DNA from: Hydractinia symbiolongicarpus
Taxonomy: Eukaryota; Cnidaria; Hydrozoa; Anthoathecata; Hydractiniidae
Assembly (NCBI RefSeq): GCF_029227915.1
Contig: NC_079880.1
Coordinates: forward strand, 28,887,501-28,951,500
Length of the DNA: 64,000 nt
Reading direction: 5' to 3'
Below the pieces are notes generated by a model that was not told where the DNA came from, ran no database searches, and saw only the letters and a program-made list of their open reading frames with translations. Made by a program: the position numbers and the translations under genes. This document shows, one piece after another, positions 1-12,700 of this stretch; the stretch's first letter is position 1, and each line of letters starts with the position of its first letter.

Positions 1-3000
1 TAGGGAAATCGTGGTATTTCGTTTGCCGGCGATTAAACCTCTTTCATTAGGCGTCTCATTAAAAATGAAAACATTTTCGGAAACTACAAGTCTCATTCGT
101 TCTATTGGTGCAGAGATAGTTTAAAAAATCGTTCGGGAAATCAGTTTACTCCCTGGGTACTTTATTTATATACATTCAACTATACGGGCCAATCCCGGCA
201 TTTACGGGAAATTGCGGGTTTTCGTTTGCCGGCGATTAAACTTCTTTTATTCAGCGTCTCATCAAAAATGAAAACATTTTTGAAAACTACAAGTCTCACG
301 CGTTTTAGTGGTGAAAAATAATTTAAAAAATCGTTCTGGAAATGAGATTACTCACAGGGTACTTTCTTTGTATACATTCGACTATACATGCCAAGCCCGG
401 GATTTACGGAAAATCGAGGGTTTTCGTTTGCCGGCGATTAAACCTCTTTCATTAAGCGTCTTATCAAAAATGAAAACATTTGGAAAACTACAAGTCTCAT
501 GCGTTTTAGTGGTGAAAAAAAAATTTAAAAAATCGTTCGGGAAATGAGTTTACACCCTGGGTACTTTCTTTGTATACATTCGACTATACGGGCCAAGCCC
601 GGGATTTACGGGAAATCGCTGGTTTTCGTTTGCCGGCGATTAAACTCCTTTTATTCAGCGTCTCATCAAAAATGAAAACATTTTTGAAAACTACAAGTCT
701 CATGCGTTTTAGTGGTGAAAAGATAATTTAAGAAATCGTTCTGGAAATGGGTTTACTCACAGGGTACTTTCTTTGTAAACATTTGACTATACAGGCCAAG
801 CCCGGGATTTACAGGAAATCGAGGGTTTTCGTTTGCCGGCGATTAAACCTCTTTCATTAAGCGTCTCATCAAAAATGAAAACATTTCTGAAAACTACAAG
901 TCTCATGCGTTTTAATGGTGAAATGAAAATTTAAAAAATCGTTCGGGAAATGAGTTTACACCCTGGGTACTTTCTTTGTATACATTCGACTATACGGGCC
1001 AAGCCCGGGATTTACGTGCAATCGCGGGTTTTCGTTTGCCGGCAATTAAACCTCTTTCATTAAGCGTCTCATTAAAAATGAAAACATTTTTGAAAACTAC
1101 AAGTCTCATGCGTTTTAGTGGTGAAAAGATAATTTAAAAAATCGTTCTTGAAATGAGTTTACTCACAGGGTACTTTCTTTGTATACATTCGACTATACGG
1201 GCCAAGCCCGGGATTTACGTGCAATCGCGGGTTTTCGTTTGCCGGCAATTAAACCTCTTTCATTAAGCGTCTCATTAAAAATGAAAACATTTTTGAAAAC
1301 TACAAGTCTCATGCGTTTTAGTGGTGAAAAGATAATTTAAAAAATCGTTCTTGAAATGAGTTTACTCACAGGGTACTTTCTTTGTAAACATTCGACAATA
1401 CGGGACATGCCCGGGATTTAGGGAAATCGTGGTATTTCGTTTGCCGGCGATTAAACCTCTTTCATTAGGCGTCTCATTAAAAATGAAAACATTTTCGGAA
1501 ACTACAAGTCTCATTCGTTCTATTGGTGCAGAGATAGTTTAAAAAATCGTTCGGGAAATCAGTTTACTCCCTGGGTACTTTATTTATATACATTCAACTA
1601 TACGGGCCAATCCCGGTATTTACGGGAATATGCGGGTTTTCGTTTGCCGGCGATTAAACTTCTTTTATTCAGCGTCTCATCAAAAATGAAAACATTTTTG
1701 AAAACTACAAGTCTCACGCGTTTTAGTGGTGAAAAATAATTTAAAAAATCGTTCTGGAAATGAGTTTACTCACAGGGTACTTTCTTTGTATACATTCGAC
1801 TATACATGCCAAGCCCGGGATTTACGGAAAATCGAGGGTTTTCGTTTGCCGGCGATTAAACCTCTTTCATTAAGCGTCTTATCAAAAATGAAAACATTTG
1901 GAAAACTACAAGTCTCATGCGTTTTAGTGGTGAAAAAAAAATTTAAAAAATCGTTCGGGAAATGAGTTTACTCACAGGGTACTTTCTTTGTATACATTCG
2001 ACTATACATGCCAAGCCCGGGATTTACGGAAAATCGTGGTATTTCGTTTGCCGGCGATTAAACCTCTTTCATTAGGCGTCTCATTAAAAATGAAAACATT
2101 TTCGGAAACTACAAGTCTCATTCGTTCTATTGGTGCAGAGATAGTTTAAAAAATCGTTCGGGAAATCAGTTTACTCCCTGGGTACTTTATTTATATACAT
2201 TCAACTATACGGGCCAATCCCGGCATTTACGGGAATATGCGGGTTTTCGTTTGCCGGCGATTAAACTTCTTTTATTCAGCGTCTCATCAAAAATGAAAAC
2301 ATTTTTGAAAACTACAAGTCTCACGCGTTTTAGTGGTGAAAAATAATTTAAAAAATCGTTCTGGAAATGAGTTTACTCACAGGGTACTTTCTTTGTATAC
2401 ATTCGACTATACATGCCAAGCCCGGGATTTACGGAAAATCGAGGGTTTTCGTTTGCCGGCGATTAAACCTCTTTCATTAAGCGTCTTATCAAAAATGAAA
2501 ACATTTGGAAAACTACAAGTCTCATGCGTTTTAGTGGTGAAAAAAAAATTTAAAAAATCGTTCGGGAAATGAGTTTACTCACAGGGTACTTTCTTTGTAT
2601 ACATTCGACTATACATGCCAAGCCCGGGATTTACGGAAAATCGAGGGTTTTCGTTTGCCGGCGATTAAACCTCTTTCATTAAGCGTCTTATCAAAAATGA
2701 AAACATTTGGAAAACTACAAGTCTCATGCGTTTTAGTGGTGAAAAAAAATTTAAAAAATCGTTCGGGAAATGAGTTTACACCCTGGGTACTTTCTTTGTA
2801 TACATTCGACTATACGGGCCAAGCCCGGGATTTACGGGAAATCGCTGGTTTTCGTTTGCCGGCGATTAAACTCCTTTTATTCAGCGTCTCATCAAAAATG
2901 AAAACATTTTTGAAAACTACAAGTCTCATGCGTTTTAGTGGTGAAAAGATAATTTAAGAAATCGTTCTGGAAATGAGTTTACTCACAGGGTACTTTCTTT

Positions 3001-3644
3001 GTAAACATTTGACTATACAGGCCAAGCCCGGGATTTACAGGAAATCGAGGGTTTTCGTTTGCCGGCGATTAAACCTCTTTCATTAAGCGTCTCATCAAAA
3101 ATGAAAACATTTCTGAAAACTACAAGTCTCATGCGTTTTAATGGTGAAAAGAAAATTTAAAAAATCGTTCGGGAAATGAGTTTACACCCTGGGTACTTTC
3201 TTTGTATACATTCGACTATACGGGCCAAGCCCGGGATTTACGTGCAATCGCGGGTTTTCGTTTGCCGGCAATTAAACCTCTTTCATTAAGCGTCTCATTA
3301 AAAATGAAAACATTTTTGAAAACTACAAGTCTCATGCGTTTTAGTGGTGAAAAGATAATTTAAAAAATCGTTCTTGAAATGAGTTTACTCACAGGGTACT
3401 TTCTTTGTATACATTCGACTATACGGGCCAAGCCCGGGATTTACGTGCAATCGCGGGTTTTCGTTTGCCGGCAATTAAACCTCTTTCATTAAGCGTCTCA
3501 TTAAAAATGAAAACATTTTTGAAAACTACAAGTCTCATGCGTTTTAGTGGTGAAAAGATAATTTAAAAAATCGTTCTTGAAATGAGTTTACTCACAGGGT
3601 ACTTTCTTTGTAAACATTCGACAATACGGGACATGCCCGGGATT
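1..3644. repeat. HOR zone: units of 7, 3 and 8 monomers
   Basis: The marker monomer beginning TAGGGAAATCGTGG and carrying the variants ACATTTTCGGAAAC and GGTGCAGAGATAG recurs at 1, 1419, 2026 and 3645. The spacings are 1,418, 607 and 1,619 bp, or 7, 3 and 8 monomers. The 1-1418 and 1419 units match apart from scattered substitutions (for example CCCGGCA versus CCCGGTA near 1610) until the second is cut short after three monomers near 2020. The 8-monomer unit is the 7-monomer unit with its third monomer (the ACATTTGGAAAAC type) present twice, near 2430-2560 and 2640-2750. No gene or foreign sequence is present. Confidence 0.9.
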
Positions 3645-4000
3645 TAGGGAAATCGTGGTATTTCGTTTGCCGGCGATTAAACCTCTTTCATTAGGCGTCT
3701 CATTAAAAATGAAAACATTTTCGGAAACTACAAGTCTCATTCGTTCTATTGGTGCAGAGATAGTTTAAAAAATCGTTCGGGAAATCAGTTTACTCCCTGG
3801 GTACTTTATTTATATACATTCAACTATACGGGCCAATCCCGGCATTTACGGGAATATGCGGGTTTTCGTTTGCCGGCGATTAAACTTCTTTTATTCAGCG
3901 TCTCATCAAAAATGAAAACATTTTTGAAAACTACAAGTCTCACGCGTTTTAGTGGTGAAAAATAATTTAAAAAATCGTTCTGGAAATGAGTTTACTCACA

Positions 4001-6440
4001 GGGTACTTTCTTTGTATACATTCGACTATACATGCCAAGCCCGGGATTTACGGAAAATCGAGGGTTTTCGTTTGCCGGCGATTAAACCTCTTTCATTAAG
4101 CGTCTTATCAAAAATGAAAACATTTGGAAAACTACAAGTCTCATGCGTTTTAGTGGTGAAAAAAAAATTTAAAAAATCGTTCGGGAAATGAGTTTACACC
4201 CTGGGTACTTTCTTTGTATACATTCGACTATACGGGCCAAGCCCGGGATTTACGGGAAATCGCTGGTTTTCGTTTGCCGGCGATTAAACTCCTTTTATTC
4301 AGCGTCTCATCAAAAATGAAAACATTTTTGAAAACTACAAATCTCATGCGTTTTAGTGGTGAAAAGATAATTTAAGAAATCGTTCTGGAAATGAGTTTAC
4401 TCACAGGGTACTTTCTTTGTAAACATTCGACTATACGGGACAAGCCCGGGATTTAGGGAAATCGTGGTATTTCGTTTGCCGGCGATTAAACCTCTTTCAT
4501 TAAGCGTCTCATTAAAAATGAAAACATTTTTGGAAACTACAAGTCTCATTCGTTCTATTGGTGCAGAAATAATTTGAAAAATCGTTCGGGAAATGAGTTT
4601 ACACCCTGGGTACTTTCCTTATATACAATCGACTATACGGCCAAGTCCGGGATTTACGGGAAATCGCGGGTTTTCGTTTGCCGGCGATTAAACTCCTTTT
4701 ATTCAGCGTCTCATCAAAAATGAAAACATTTTTGAAAACTACAAGTCTCATGCGTTTTAGTGGTGAAAAGATATATTAAAAAATCGTTCTGGAAATGAGT
4801 TTACTCACAGGGTACTTTCTTTGTAAACATTCGACTATACGGGACAAGCCCGGGATTTAGGGAAATCGTGGTATTTCGTTTGCCGGTGATTAAACCTCTT
4901 TCATTAAGCGTCTCATCAAAAATGAAAACATTTCTGAAAACTACAAGTCTCATGCGTTTTAATGGTGAAAAGAAAATTTAAAAAATCGTTCGGGAAATGA
5001 GTTTACACCCTGGGTACTTTCATTGTATACATTCGACTATACGGGCCAAGCCCAGGATTTACGTGCAATCGCGGGTTTTCGTTTGCCGGCAATTAAACCT
5101 CTTTCATTAAGCGTCTCATTAAAAATGAAAACATTTTTGAAAACTACAAGTCTCATGCGTTTTAGTGGTGAAAAGATAATTTAAAAAATCGTTCTTGAAA
5201 TGAGTTTACTCACAGGGTACTTTCTTTGTATACATTCGACTATACATGCCAAGCCCGGGATTTACGGAAAATCGAGGGTTTTCGTTTGCCGGCGATTAAA
5301 CCTCTTTCATTAAGCGTCTTATCAAAAATGAAAACATTTGGAAAACTACAAGTGTCATGCGTTTTAGTGGTGAAAAAAAAATTTAAAAAATCGTTCGGGA
5401 AATGAGTTTACACCCTGGGTACTTTCTTTGTATACATTCGACTATACGGGCCAAGCCCGGGATTTACGGGAAATCGCTGGTTTTCGTTTGCCGGCGATTA
5501 AACTCCTTTTATTCAGCGTCTCATCAAAAATGAAAACATTTTTGAAAACTACAAATCTCATGCGTTTTAGTGGTGAAAAGATAATTTAAGAAATCGTTCT
5601 GGAAATGAGTTTACTCACAGGGTACTTTCTTTGTAAACATTCGACTATACGGGACAAGCCCGGGATTTAGGGAAATCGTGGTATTTCGTTTGCCGGCGAT
5701 TAAACCTCTTTCATTAAGCGTCTCATTAAAAATGAAAACATTTTTGGAAACTACAAGTCTCATTCGTTCTATTGGTGCAGAAATAATTTGAAAAATCGTT
5801 CGGGAAATGAGTTTACACCCTGGGTACTTTCCTTATATACAATCGACTATACGGGCCAAGTCCGGGATTTACGGGAAATCGCGGGTTTTCGTTTGCCGGC
5901 GATTAAACTCCTTTTATTCAGCGTCTCATCAAAAATGAAAACATTTTTGAAAACTACAAGTCTCATGCGTTTTAGTGGTGAAAAGATATATTAAAAAATC
6001 GTTCTGGAAATGAGTTTACTCACAGGGTACTTTCTTTGTAAACATTCGACTATACGGGACAAGCCCGGGATTTAGGGAAATCGTGGTATTTCGTTTGCCG
6101 GTGATTAAACCTCTTTCATTAAGCGTCTCATCAAAAATGAAAACATTTCTGAAAACTACAAGTCTCATGCGTTTTAATGGTGAAAAGAAAATTTAAAAAA
6201 TCGTTCGGGAAATGAGTTTACACCCTGGGTACTTTCATTGTATACATTCGACTATACGGGCCAAGCCCGGGATTTACGTGCAATCGCGGGTTTTCGTTTG
6301 CCGGCAATTAAACCTCTTTCATTAAGCGTCTCATTAAAAATGAAAACATTTTTGAAAACTACAAGTCTCATGCGTTTTAGTGGTGAAAAGATAATTTAAA
6401 AAATCGTTCTTGAAATGAGTTTACTCACAGGGTACTTTCT
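4001..6440. repeat. Tandem duplication of a 6-monomer unit (about 1,214 bp)
   Basis: Positions from about 4001 and from about 5216 run parallel. The marker GGTGCAGAAATAATTTG followed by TTTCCTTATATACAATCGAC occurs at 4561 and 5775, which is 1,214 bp apart. A one-base difference (TACGGCC versus TACGGGCC near 4638/5852) shifts the offset to 1,215 afterwards. The match ends near 6440, where the second copy passes into a GTAAACATTCGACAATAC monomer. Confidence 0.88.
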
Positions 6441-9400
6441 TTGTAAACATTCGACAATACGGGACATGCCCGGGATTTAGGCAAATCGTGGTATTTCGTT
6501 TGCCGGCGATTAAACCTCTTTCATTAGGCGTCTCATTAAGAATGAAAACATTTTCGGAAACTACAAGTCTCATTCGTTCTATTGGTGCAGAGATAGTTTA
6601 AAAAATCGTTCGGGAAATCAGTTTACTCCCTGGGTACTTTATTTATATACATTCAACTATACGGGCCAATCCCGGCATTTACGGGAAATTGCGGGTTTTC
6701 GTTTGCCGGCGATTAAACTTCTTTTATTCAGTGTCTTATCAAAAATGAAAACATTTGGAAAACTACAAGTCTCATGCGTTTTAGTGGTGAAAAAAAAAAT
6801 TAAAAAATCGTTCGGGAAATGAGTTTACACCCTGGGTACTTTCTTTGTATACATTCGACTATACGGGCCAAGCCCGGGATTTACGGGAAATCGCGGGTTT
6901 TCGTTTGCCGGCGATTAAACTCCTTTTATTCAGCGTCTCATCAAAAATGAAAACATTTTTGAAAACTACAAGTCTCATGAGTTTTAGTGGTGAAAAGATA
7001 ATTTAAGAAATCGTTCTGGAAATAAGTTTACTCACAGGGTACTTTCTTTGTAAACATTCGACTATTCGGGACAAGCCCGGGATTTAGGGAAATCGTGGTA
7101 TTTCGTTTGCCGGCGATTAAACCTCTTTCATTAAGCGTCTCATTAAAAATGAAAACATTTTTGGAAACTACAAGTCTCATTCGTTCTATTGGTGCAGAAA
7201 TAATTTGAAAAATCGTTCGGGAAATGAGTTTACACCCTGGGTACTTTCTTTGTATACAATCGACTATACGGGCCAAGTCCGGGATTTACGGGAAATCACG
7301 GGTTTTCGTTTGCCGGCGATTAAACTCCTTTTATTCAGCGTCTCATCAAAAATGAAAACATTTTTGAAAACTACAAGTCTCATGCGTTTTAGTGGTGAAA
7401 AGATAATTTAAAAAATCGTTCTGGAAATGAGTTTACTCACAGGGTACTTTCTTTGTAAACATTCGACTATACGGGACAAGCCCGGGATTTAGGGAAATCG
7501 TGGTATTTCGTTTGCCGGCAATTAAACCTCTTTTATTAAGCGTCTCATTAAAAATGAAAACATTTTTGGGAACTACAAGTCTCATTCGTTCTATTGGTGC
7601 AGAAATAATTTGAAAAATTGTTCGGGAAGTCAGTTTACTCCCTGGGTACTTTCCTTATATACATTCAACTATGCGGGCCAAGCCCGGGATTTACGGGAAA
7701 TTGCGGGTTTTCGTTTGCCAGCGATTAAACCTCTTTCATTAAGCGTCTCATTAAAAATGAAAACATTTTTGAACATTACAAGTCTCATGCGTTTTAGTGG
7801 TGAAAAGATAATTTAAAAAATCGTTCTGGAAATGAGTTTACTCACAGGGTACTTTCTTTGTAAACATTCGACTATACGGGACATGCCCAGGATTTAGGGA
7901 AATCGTGGTATTTCGTTTGCCGGCGATTAAAACTCTTTCATTAGGCGTCTCATTAAAAATGAAACCATTTTTGGAAACTACAAGTCGCATTCGTTCTATT
8001 GGTGCAGAGATAATTTAAAAAATCGTTTGGGAAATCAGTTTACTCCCTGGGTACTTTCTTTATATGCATTCAACTATACGGGCCAAGCCCGGGATTTACG
8101 GGAAATCGCGGGTTTTCGTTTGCCGGCGATTAAACCTCTTTCATTAGGCGTCTCATTAAAAATGAAAACATTTTCGGAAACTACAAGTCTCATTCGTTCT
8201 ATTGGTGCAGAGATAGTTTAAAAAATCGTTCGGGAAATCAGTTTACTCCCTGGGTACTTTATTTATATACATTCAACTATACGGGCCAATCCCGGCATTT
8301 ACGGGAAATTGCGGGTTTTCGTTTGCCGGCGATTAAACTTCTTTTATTCAGCGTCTCATCAAAAATGAAAACATTTTTGAAAACTACAAGTCTCACGCGT
8401 TTTAGTGGTGAAAAATAATTTAAAAAATCGTTCTGGAAATGAGTTTACTCACAGGGTACTTTCTTTGTATACATTGGACTATACATGCCAAGCCCGGGAT
8501 TTACGGAAAATCGAGGGTTTTCGTTTGCCGGCGATTAAACCTCTTTCATTAAGCGTCTCATTAAAAATGAAAACATTTTTGAAAACTACAAGTCTCATGC
8601 GTTTTAGTGGTGAAAAGATAATTTAAAAAATCGTTCTGGAAATGAGTTTACTCACAGGGTACTTTCTTTGTAAACATTCGACTATACGGGACATGCCCAG
8701 GATTTAGGGAAATCGTGGTATTTCGTTTGCCGGCGATTAAAACTTTTTCATTAGGCGTCTCATTAAATATGAAACCATTTTTGGAAACTACAAGTCGCAT
8801 TCGTTCTATTGGTGCAGAGATAATTTAAAAAATCGTTTGGGAAATCAGTTTACTCCCTGGGTACTTTCTTTATATGCATTCAACTATACGGGCCAAGCCC
8901 GGGATTTACGGGAAATCGCGGGTTTTCGTTTGCCGGCGATTAAACCTCTTTCATTAGGCGTCTCATTAAAAATGAAAACATTTTCGGAAACTACAAGTCT
9001 CATTCGTTCTATTGGTGCAGAGATAGTTTAAAAAATCGTTCGGGAAATCAGTTTACTCCCTGGGTACTTTATTTATATACATTCAACTATACGGGCCAAT
9101 CCCGGCATTTACGGGAAATTGCGGGTTTTCGTTTGCCGGCGATTAAACTTCTTTTATTCAGCGTCTCATCAAAAATGAAAACATTTTTGAAAACTACAAG
9201 TCTCACGCGTTTTAGTGGTGAAAAATAATTTAAAAAATCGTTCTGGAAATGAGTTTACTCACAGGGTACTTTCTTTGTATACATTCGACTATACATGCCA
9301 AGCCCGGGATTTACGGAAAATCGAGGGTTTTCGTTTGCCGGCGATTAAACCTCTTTCATTAAGCGTCTCATCAAAAATGAAAACATTTTTGAAAACTACA

Positions 9401-12400
9401 AGTCTCATGCGTTTTAGTGGTGAAAAGATAATTTAAGAAATCGTTCTGGAAATGAGTTTACTCACAGGGTACTTTCTTTGTAAACATTCGACTATACGGG
9501 ACAAGCCCGGGATTTAGGGAAATCGTGGTATTTCGTTTGCCGGCGATTAAACCTCTTTCATTAAGCGTCTCATTAAAAATGAAAACATTTTTGGAAACTA
9601 CAAGTCTCATTCGTTCTATTGGTACAGAAATAATTTGAAAAATCGTTCGGGAAGTCAGTTTACTCCCTGGGTACTTTCTTTATATACATTCTACTATACG
9701 GGCCAAGCCCGGGAATTACGGGAAATCGCGGGTTTTCGTTTGCCGGCGATTAAACTTCTTTTATTCAGCGTCTCATCAAAAATAAAAACATTTTTGAAAA
9801 CTACAAGTCTCACGCGTTTTAGTGGTGAAAAAATAATTTAAAAAATCGTTCTGGAAATGAGTTTACTCACAGGGTATTTTCTTTGTATACATTTGACTAT
9901 ACAGGCCAAGCTCGGGATTTACAGGAAATCGAGGGTTTTCGTTTGCCGGTGATTAAACCTCTTTCATTAAGCGTCTCATCAAAAATGAAAACATTTCTGA
10001 AAACTACAAGTCTCATGCGTTTTAATAGTGAAAAGAAAATTTAAAAAATCGTTCGGGAAATGAGTTTACACCCTGGGTACTTTCTTTGTATACATTCGAC
10101 TATACGGGCCAAGCCCGGGATTTACGTGCAATCGCGGGTTTTCGTTTGCCGGCGATTAAACCTCTTTCATTAGGCGTCTCATTAAAAATGAAAACATTTT
10201 CGGAAACTACAAGTCTCATTCGTTCTATTGGTGCAGAGATAGTTTAAAAAATCGTCCGGGAAATCAGTTTACTCCCTGGGTACTTTATTTATATACATTC
10301 AACTATACGGGCCAATCCCGGCATTTACGGGAAATTGCGGGTTTTCGTTTGCCGGCGATTAAACTTCTTTTATTCAGCGTCTCATCAAAAATGAAAACAT
10401 TTTTGAAAACTACAAGTCTCACGCGTTTTAGTGGTGAAAAATAATTTAAAAAATCGTTCTGGAAATGAGTTTACTCACAGGGTACTTTCTTTGTATACAT
10501 TCGACTATACATGCCAAGCCCGGGATTTACGGAAAATCGAGGGTTTTCATTTGCCGGCGATTAAACCTCTTTCATAAAGCGTCTTATCAAAAATGAAAAC
10601 ATTTGGAAAACTACAAGTCTCATGCGTTTTAGTGGTGAAAAAAAAATTTAAAAAATCGTTCGGGAAATGAGTTTACACCCTGGGTACTTTCTTTGTATAC
10701 ATTCGACTATACGGGCCAAGCCCGGGATTTACGGGAAATCGCGGGTTTTCGTTTGCCGGCGATTAAACTCCTTTTATTCAGCGTCTCATCAAAAATGAAA
10801 ACATTTTTGAAAACTACAAGTCTCATGCGTTTTAGTGGTGAAAAGATAATTTAAGAAATCGTTCTGGAAATGAGTTTACTCACAGGGTACTTTCTTTGTA
10901 AACATTCGACTATACGGGACAAGCCCGGGATTTAAGGAAATCGTGGTATTTCGTTTGCCGGCGATTAAACCTCTTTCATTAAGCGTCTCATTAAAAATGA
11001 AAACATTTTTGGAAACTACAAGTCTCATTCGTTCTATTGGTGCAGAAATAATTTGAAAAATCGTTCGGGAAATGAGTTTACACCCTGGGTACTTTCTTTG
11101 TATACAATCGACTATACGGGCCAAGTCCGGGATTTACGGGAAATCGCGGGTTTTCGTTTGCCGGCGATTAAACTCCTTTTATTCAGCGTCTCATCAAAAA
11201 TGAAAACATTTTTGAAAACTACAAGTCTCATGCGCTTTAGTGGTGAAAAGATAATTTAAAAAATCGTTCTGGAAATGAGTTTACTCACAGGGTACTTTCT
11301 TTGTAAACATTCGACTATACAGGACAAGCCCGGGATTTAGGGAAATCGTGGTATTTCGTTTGCCGGCGATTAAACCTCTTTCATTAAGCGTCTCATTAAA
11401 AATGAAAACATTTTTGGAAACTACAAGTCTCATTCGTTCTATTGGTGCAGAAATAATTTGAAAAATCGTTCGGGAAATGAGTTTACACCCTGGGTACTTT
11501 CTTTGTATACAATCGACTATACGGGCCAAGTCCGGGATTTACGGGAAATCGCGGGTTTTCGTTTGCCGGCGATTAAACTCCTTTTATTCAGCGTCTCATC
11601 AAAAATGAAAACATTTTTGAAAACTACAAGTCTCATGCGCTTTAGTGGTGAAAAGATAATTTAAAAAATCGTTCTGGAAATGAGTTTACTCACAGGGTAC
11701 TTTCTTTGTAAACATTCGACTATACAGGACAAGCCCGGGATTTAGGGAAATCGTGGTATTTCGTTTGCCGGCGATTAAACCTCTTTCATTAAGCGTCTCA
11801 TTAAAAATGAAAACATTTTTGGGAACTACAAGTCTCATTCGTTCTATTGGTGCAGAAATAATTTGAAAAATTGTTCGGGAAGTCAGTTTACTCCCTGGGT
11901 ACTTTCCTTATATACATTCAACTATGCGGGCCAAGCCCGGGATTTACGGGAAATTGCGGGTTTTCGTTTGCCAGCGATTAAACCTCTTTCATTAAGCGTC
12001 TCATTAAAAATGAAAACATTTTTGAAAACTACAAGTCTCATGCGTTTTAGTGGTGAAAAGATAATTTAAAAAATCGTTCTGGAAATGAGTTTACGCACAG
12101 GGTACTTTCTTTGTAAACATTCGACTATACGGGACATGCCCAGGATTTAGGGAAATCGTGGTATTTCGTTTGCCGGCGATTAAAACTCTTTCATTAGGCG
12201 TCTCATTAAAAATGAAACCATTTTTGGAAACTACAAGTCGCATTCGTTCTATTGGTGCAGAGATAATTTTAAAAATCGTTTGGGAAATCAGTTTACTCCC
12301 TGGGTACTTTCTTTATATGCATTCAACTATACGGGCCAAGCCCGGGATTTACGGGAAATCGCGGGTTTTCGTTTGCCGGCGATTAAACTTCTTTTATCCA

Positions 12401-12700
12401 GCGTCTCATCAAAAATGAAAACATTTTTGAAAACTACAAGTCTCACGCGTTTTAGTGGTGAAAAAATAATTTAAAAAATCGTTCTGGAAATGAGTTTACT
12501 CACAGGGTACTTTCTTTGTATACATTCGACTATACATGCCAAGCCCGGGATTTACTGGAAATCGAGGGTTTTCGTTTGCCGGCGATTAAACCTCTTTCAT
12601 TAAGCGTCTCATCAAAAATGAAAACATTTTTGAAACTACAAATCTCCAGCGTTTTATTGGTGAAAACAAAATTTAAAAAATCGTTCGGGAAATGAGTTTA
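6441..12700. repeat. Mixed HOR zone with 4-monomer and dimer duplications
   Basis: Monomers of two broad types mostly alternate. One has TTCTGGAAATGAG then ACTCACAGGGTAC; the other has TTCGGGAAAT then CCCTGGGTAC. Inside the zone, about 7.76-8.57 kb is repeated at about 8.57-9.38 kb with an exact 810-bp offset (4 monomers). A dimer is repeated at 405 bp (10,861-11,265 and 11,266-11,670). The segment around 7.03-7.9 kb resembles 10.88-12.1 kb at an offset of 3,848 bp (19 monomers). No unique sequence was found. Confidence 0.85.
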
